From assembly GCF_014879935.1 (NCBI RefSeq), contig NZ_JACSRD010000118.1, positions 1-64,000 on the forward strand: DNA of 64,000 nt, written 5' to 3'. This DNA comes from Prosthecobacter sp. (GTDB lineage Bacteria > Verrucomicrobiota > Verrucomicrobiia > Verrucomicrobiales > Verrucomicrobiaceae). This document shows positions 62,775-64,000 of this stretch, piece after piece. The first letter of the stretch is position 1; every line of letters starts with the position of its first letter. Position numbers and translations under genes: made by a program. Under the pieces are notes generated by a model, which searched no databases, had not been told where the DNA came from, and saw only the letters and a list, made by a program, of their open reading frames with translations.

Positions 62775-64000
62775 ATGAGAAAAGCAGCCAAACTTCTTTC
62801 TTTTGCACTTCTCGCGCTCTTTTGCAGCCAAACTCCAGCGCAGGACGCCGCGCAAAACATCGAGCACGCCAGGGACATGGTCTGGACGCGATTTTATCTC
62901 CCGCAGGTTCAGACCTTTGGCGATTACCTCAGCAGCTATGAAAAAGGCAAAGAGCAGGCGCATTTGCCGACGGCGGATGAGGTGAAGCGGCAGCATCCGA
63001 ATCCTTGCGGCTACAGCACGGGCATGGAGGACGGCGCGATCCTCGGCGGAGCGATGCTGAGTGTGCTGTGTGATCGTTTCGCGGTGACGAAAGAGGAGTC
63101 GCTGCGAGAGAAGGCCGCGAGCGTTTTTGCCGGCCTCAAACGCTGCGTAACCGTGCATGGCGTGAAGGGTTTCGTGGCGCGAAATGTTTGCCCGGAGGAT
63201 GCCGCGAGCACTTACATCAACTCGTCACGCGATCAGGTGACGCACTTCGCGCATGGCTTGTGGCAGTATTTTCACAGCCCGCTGGCGGATGAAGCGATGA
63301 AGCAGCAGATCCGCGTGATCCTTGCCGATGTGGCGGAGCGGATGATCGCATTTGTGACGCCGGAGAATGACTTCGATTTCTGCCGCGCGGATGGCACTCG
63401 CTGCCCGCTGAGTATCTGCCGAATGTGGAGCGTGCAGTCGCACGAGGCAGCGCGGTTGCCGATGATTTACGCAGCGGCGTGGGATGTGACGAAGGACGAA
63501 CGCTATCGCGTGGAATGGCGCAAATACGCTGCGGAGGCCATCGCGCAGTCGGCGAACCCCGGCGAGGGCAAACCGGCGTATGCGCTGCTTCAGATGCAGT
63601 GCTCACTGGAGCTTCTGCATGCTCTGGAGCCTGATTCGGCTCTCAAAGCGCAAATTGACGCGCACATGCTTCACGTTCGCGATCTCGCCGCGAAGCGATT
63701 CACGAGTGTTTTAGCCCAAATTGCCAAAAAGAGCCCTGAGGAGATGCGCATGCTCGGTCCTGACTGGCGCAAGGTTCCCGAATGGAAGAACCAAAAAGGC
63801 TATCCCAACCCTCAGTGGGGTCCGTTTCGCGAAATCTGGCATCTCACGCGTGAAGCCGGTGAATCGGCGTTGATTCTGATGATGCTCGATTCGCCCACGC
63901 TGACGGACGAGCAACAGGCGGCGCTGCAAAAGCTCATCGGCAGCTTCGATTACACGCATAACGCGAGCTGTGGGCTTGTTTACCATCTCGCCGCGTATTG
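62775..64000 (+). CDS. secreted helical protein, 3' end outside window
   Basis: The frame starts at ATG 62775, 20 bases after the helicase stop, and stays open to the window end (408 codons so far). A signal peptide (RKAAKLLSFALLALFCSQTPAQ) leads into a helical domain with HGLWQYFHSPLADEA, FDFCRADGTRCPLS and PNPQWGPFREIWHLTREAGE. The spacing of helices and aromatic residues looks like an alpha/alpha-toroid as in some glycoside hydrolases and lyases, but I do not recognise a family and assigned no active site. It is likely periplasmic or outer-membrane associated. Confidence 0.65.
   Translation, partial: MRKAAKLLSFALLALFCSQTPAQDAAQNIEHARDMVWTRFYLPQVQTFGDYLSSYEKGKEQAHLPTADEVKRQHPNPCGYSTGMEDGAILGGAMLSVLCDRFAVTKEESLREKAASVFAGLKRCVTVHGVKGFVARNVCPEDAASTYINSSRDQVTHFAHGLWQYFHSPLADEAMKQQIRVILADVAERMIAFVTPENDFDFCRADGTRCPLSICRMWSVQSHEAARLPMIYAAAWDVTKDERYRVEWRKYAAEAIAQSANPGEGKPAYALLQMQCSLELLHALEPDSALKAQIDAHMLHVRDLAAKRFTSVLAQIAKKSPEEMRMLGPDWRKVPEWKNQKGYPNPQWGPFREIWHLTREAGESALILMMLDSPTLTDEQQAALQKLIGSFDYTHNASCGLVYHLAAY

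Overview
The window (about 60-65% G+C by eye) reads as a chromosomal segment of a member of the Verrucomicrobia, most like the Verrucomicrobiaceae (Prosthecobacter and relatives). The clues are a PEP-CTERM protein built of autotransporter-associated beta-strand repeats, GloVer tandem repeats, delta-60 and RCC1 propellers on huge secreted proteins, start codons without clear Shine-Dalgarno sites, and short hairpin repeats in the gaps. No replication, phage or conjugation genes are visible.

Layout. (1) 1-1855, plus strand: a tightly overlapping operon of small genes: a DUF433/DUF5615 toxin-antitoxin-like pair, an orphan Mrr N-terminal winged-helix domain, and two conserved hypotheticals. (2) 1885-13063, minus strand: an FMN alpha-hydroxy-acid oxidase, a secreted polysaccharide-lyase-like protein, and a ~3,060-residue PEP-CTERM beta-strand-repeat protein broken by one in-frame TGA and one frameshift. 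(3) 13338-14540, plus strand: a secreted alpha/beta hydrolase and tRNA-Lys(CTT). (4) 14792-58035, plus strand: a locus of giant exported proteins. It holds a FecR-TPR-beta-barrel outer-membrane protein, four secreted proteins that share one ~640-residue serine-protease tail behind different repeat-rich heads (one is 5,563 residues), a Ser/Thr kinase-CHASE2-adenylate cyclase fusion, and a YadA-head-like protein with a peptidase S74 chaperone. (5) 58104-60061: an ECF-type sigma factor, a 45-residue basic protein and a membrane-anchored protein. (6) 60133-64000: a SWIM-SNF2 helicase and a secreted protein cut by the window end.

The most interesting observation is a repeated promoter-like element, TGTAAC-N15-GGGTATYC. 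It lies 21-42 bases before the starts of five locus genes or leaders and before the ECF sigma gene itself. A seventh copy faces the other way at 18671-18699. The simplest reading is an autoregulated ECF regulon controlling a family of giant surface or secreted proteases. A 59-codon remnant of the beta-barrel gene (24087-24266) shows that a barrel-plus-protease unit was duplicated and then lost its barrel. This was worked out by reading alone; no database search was run.
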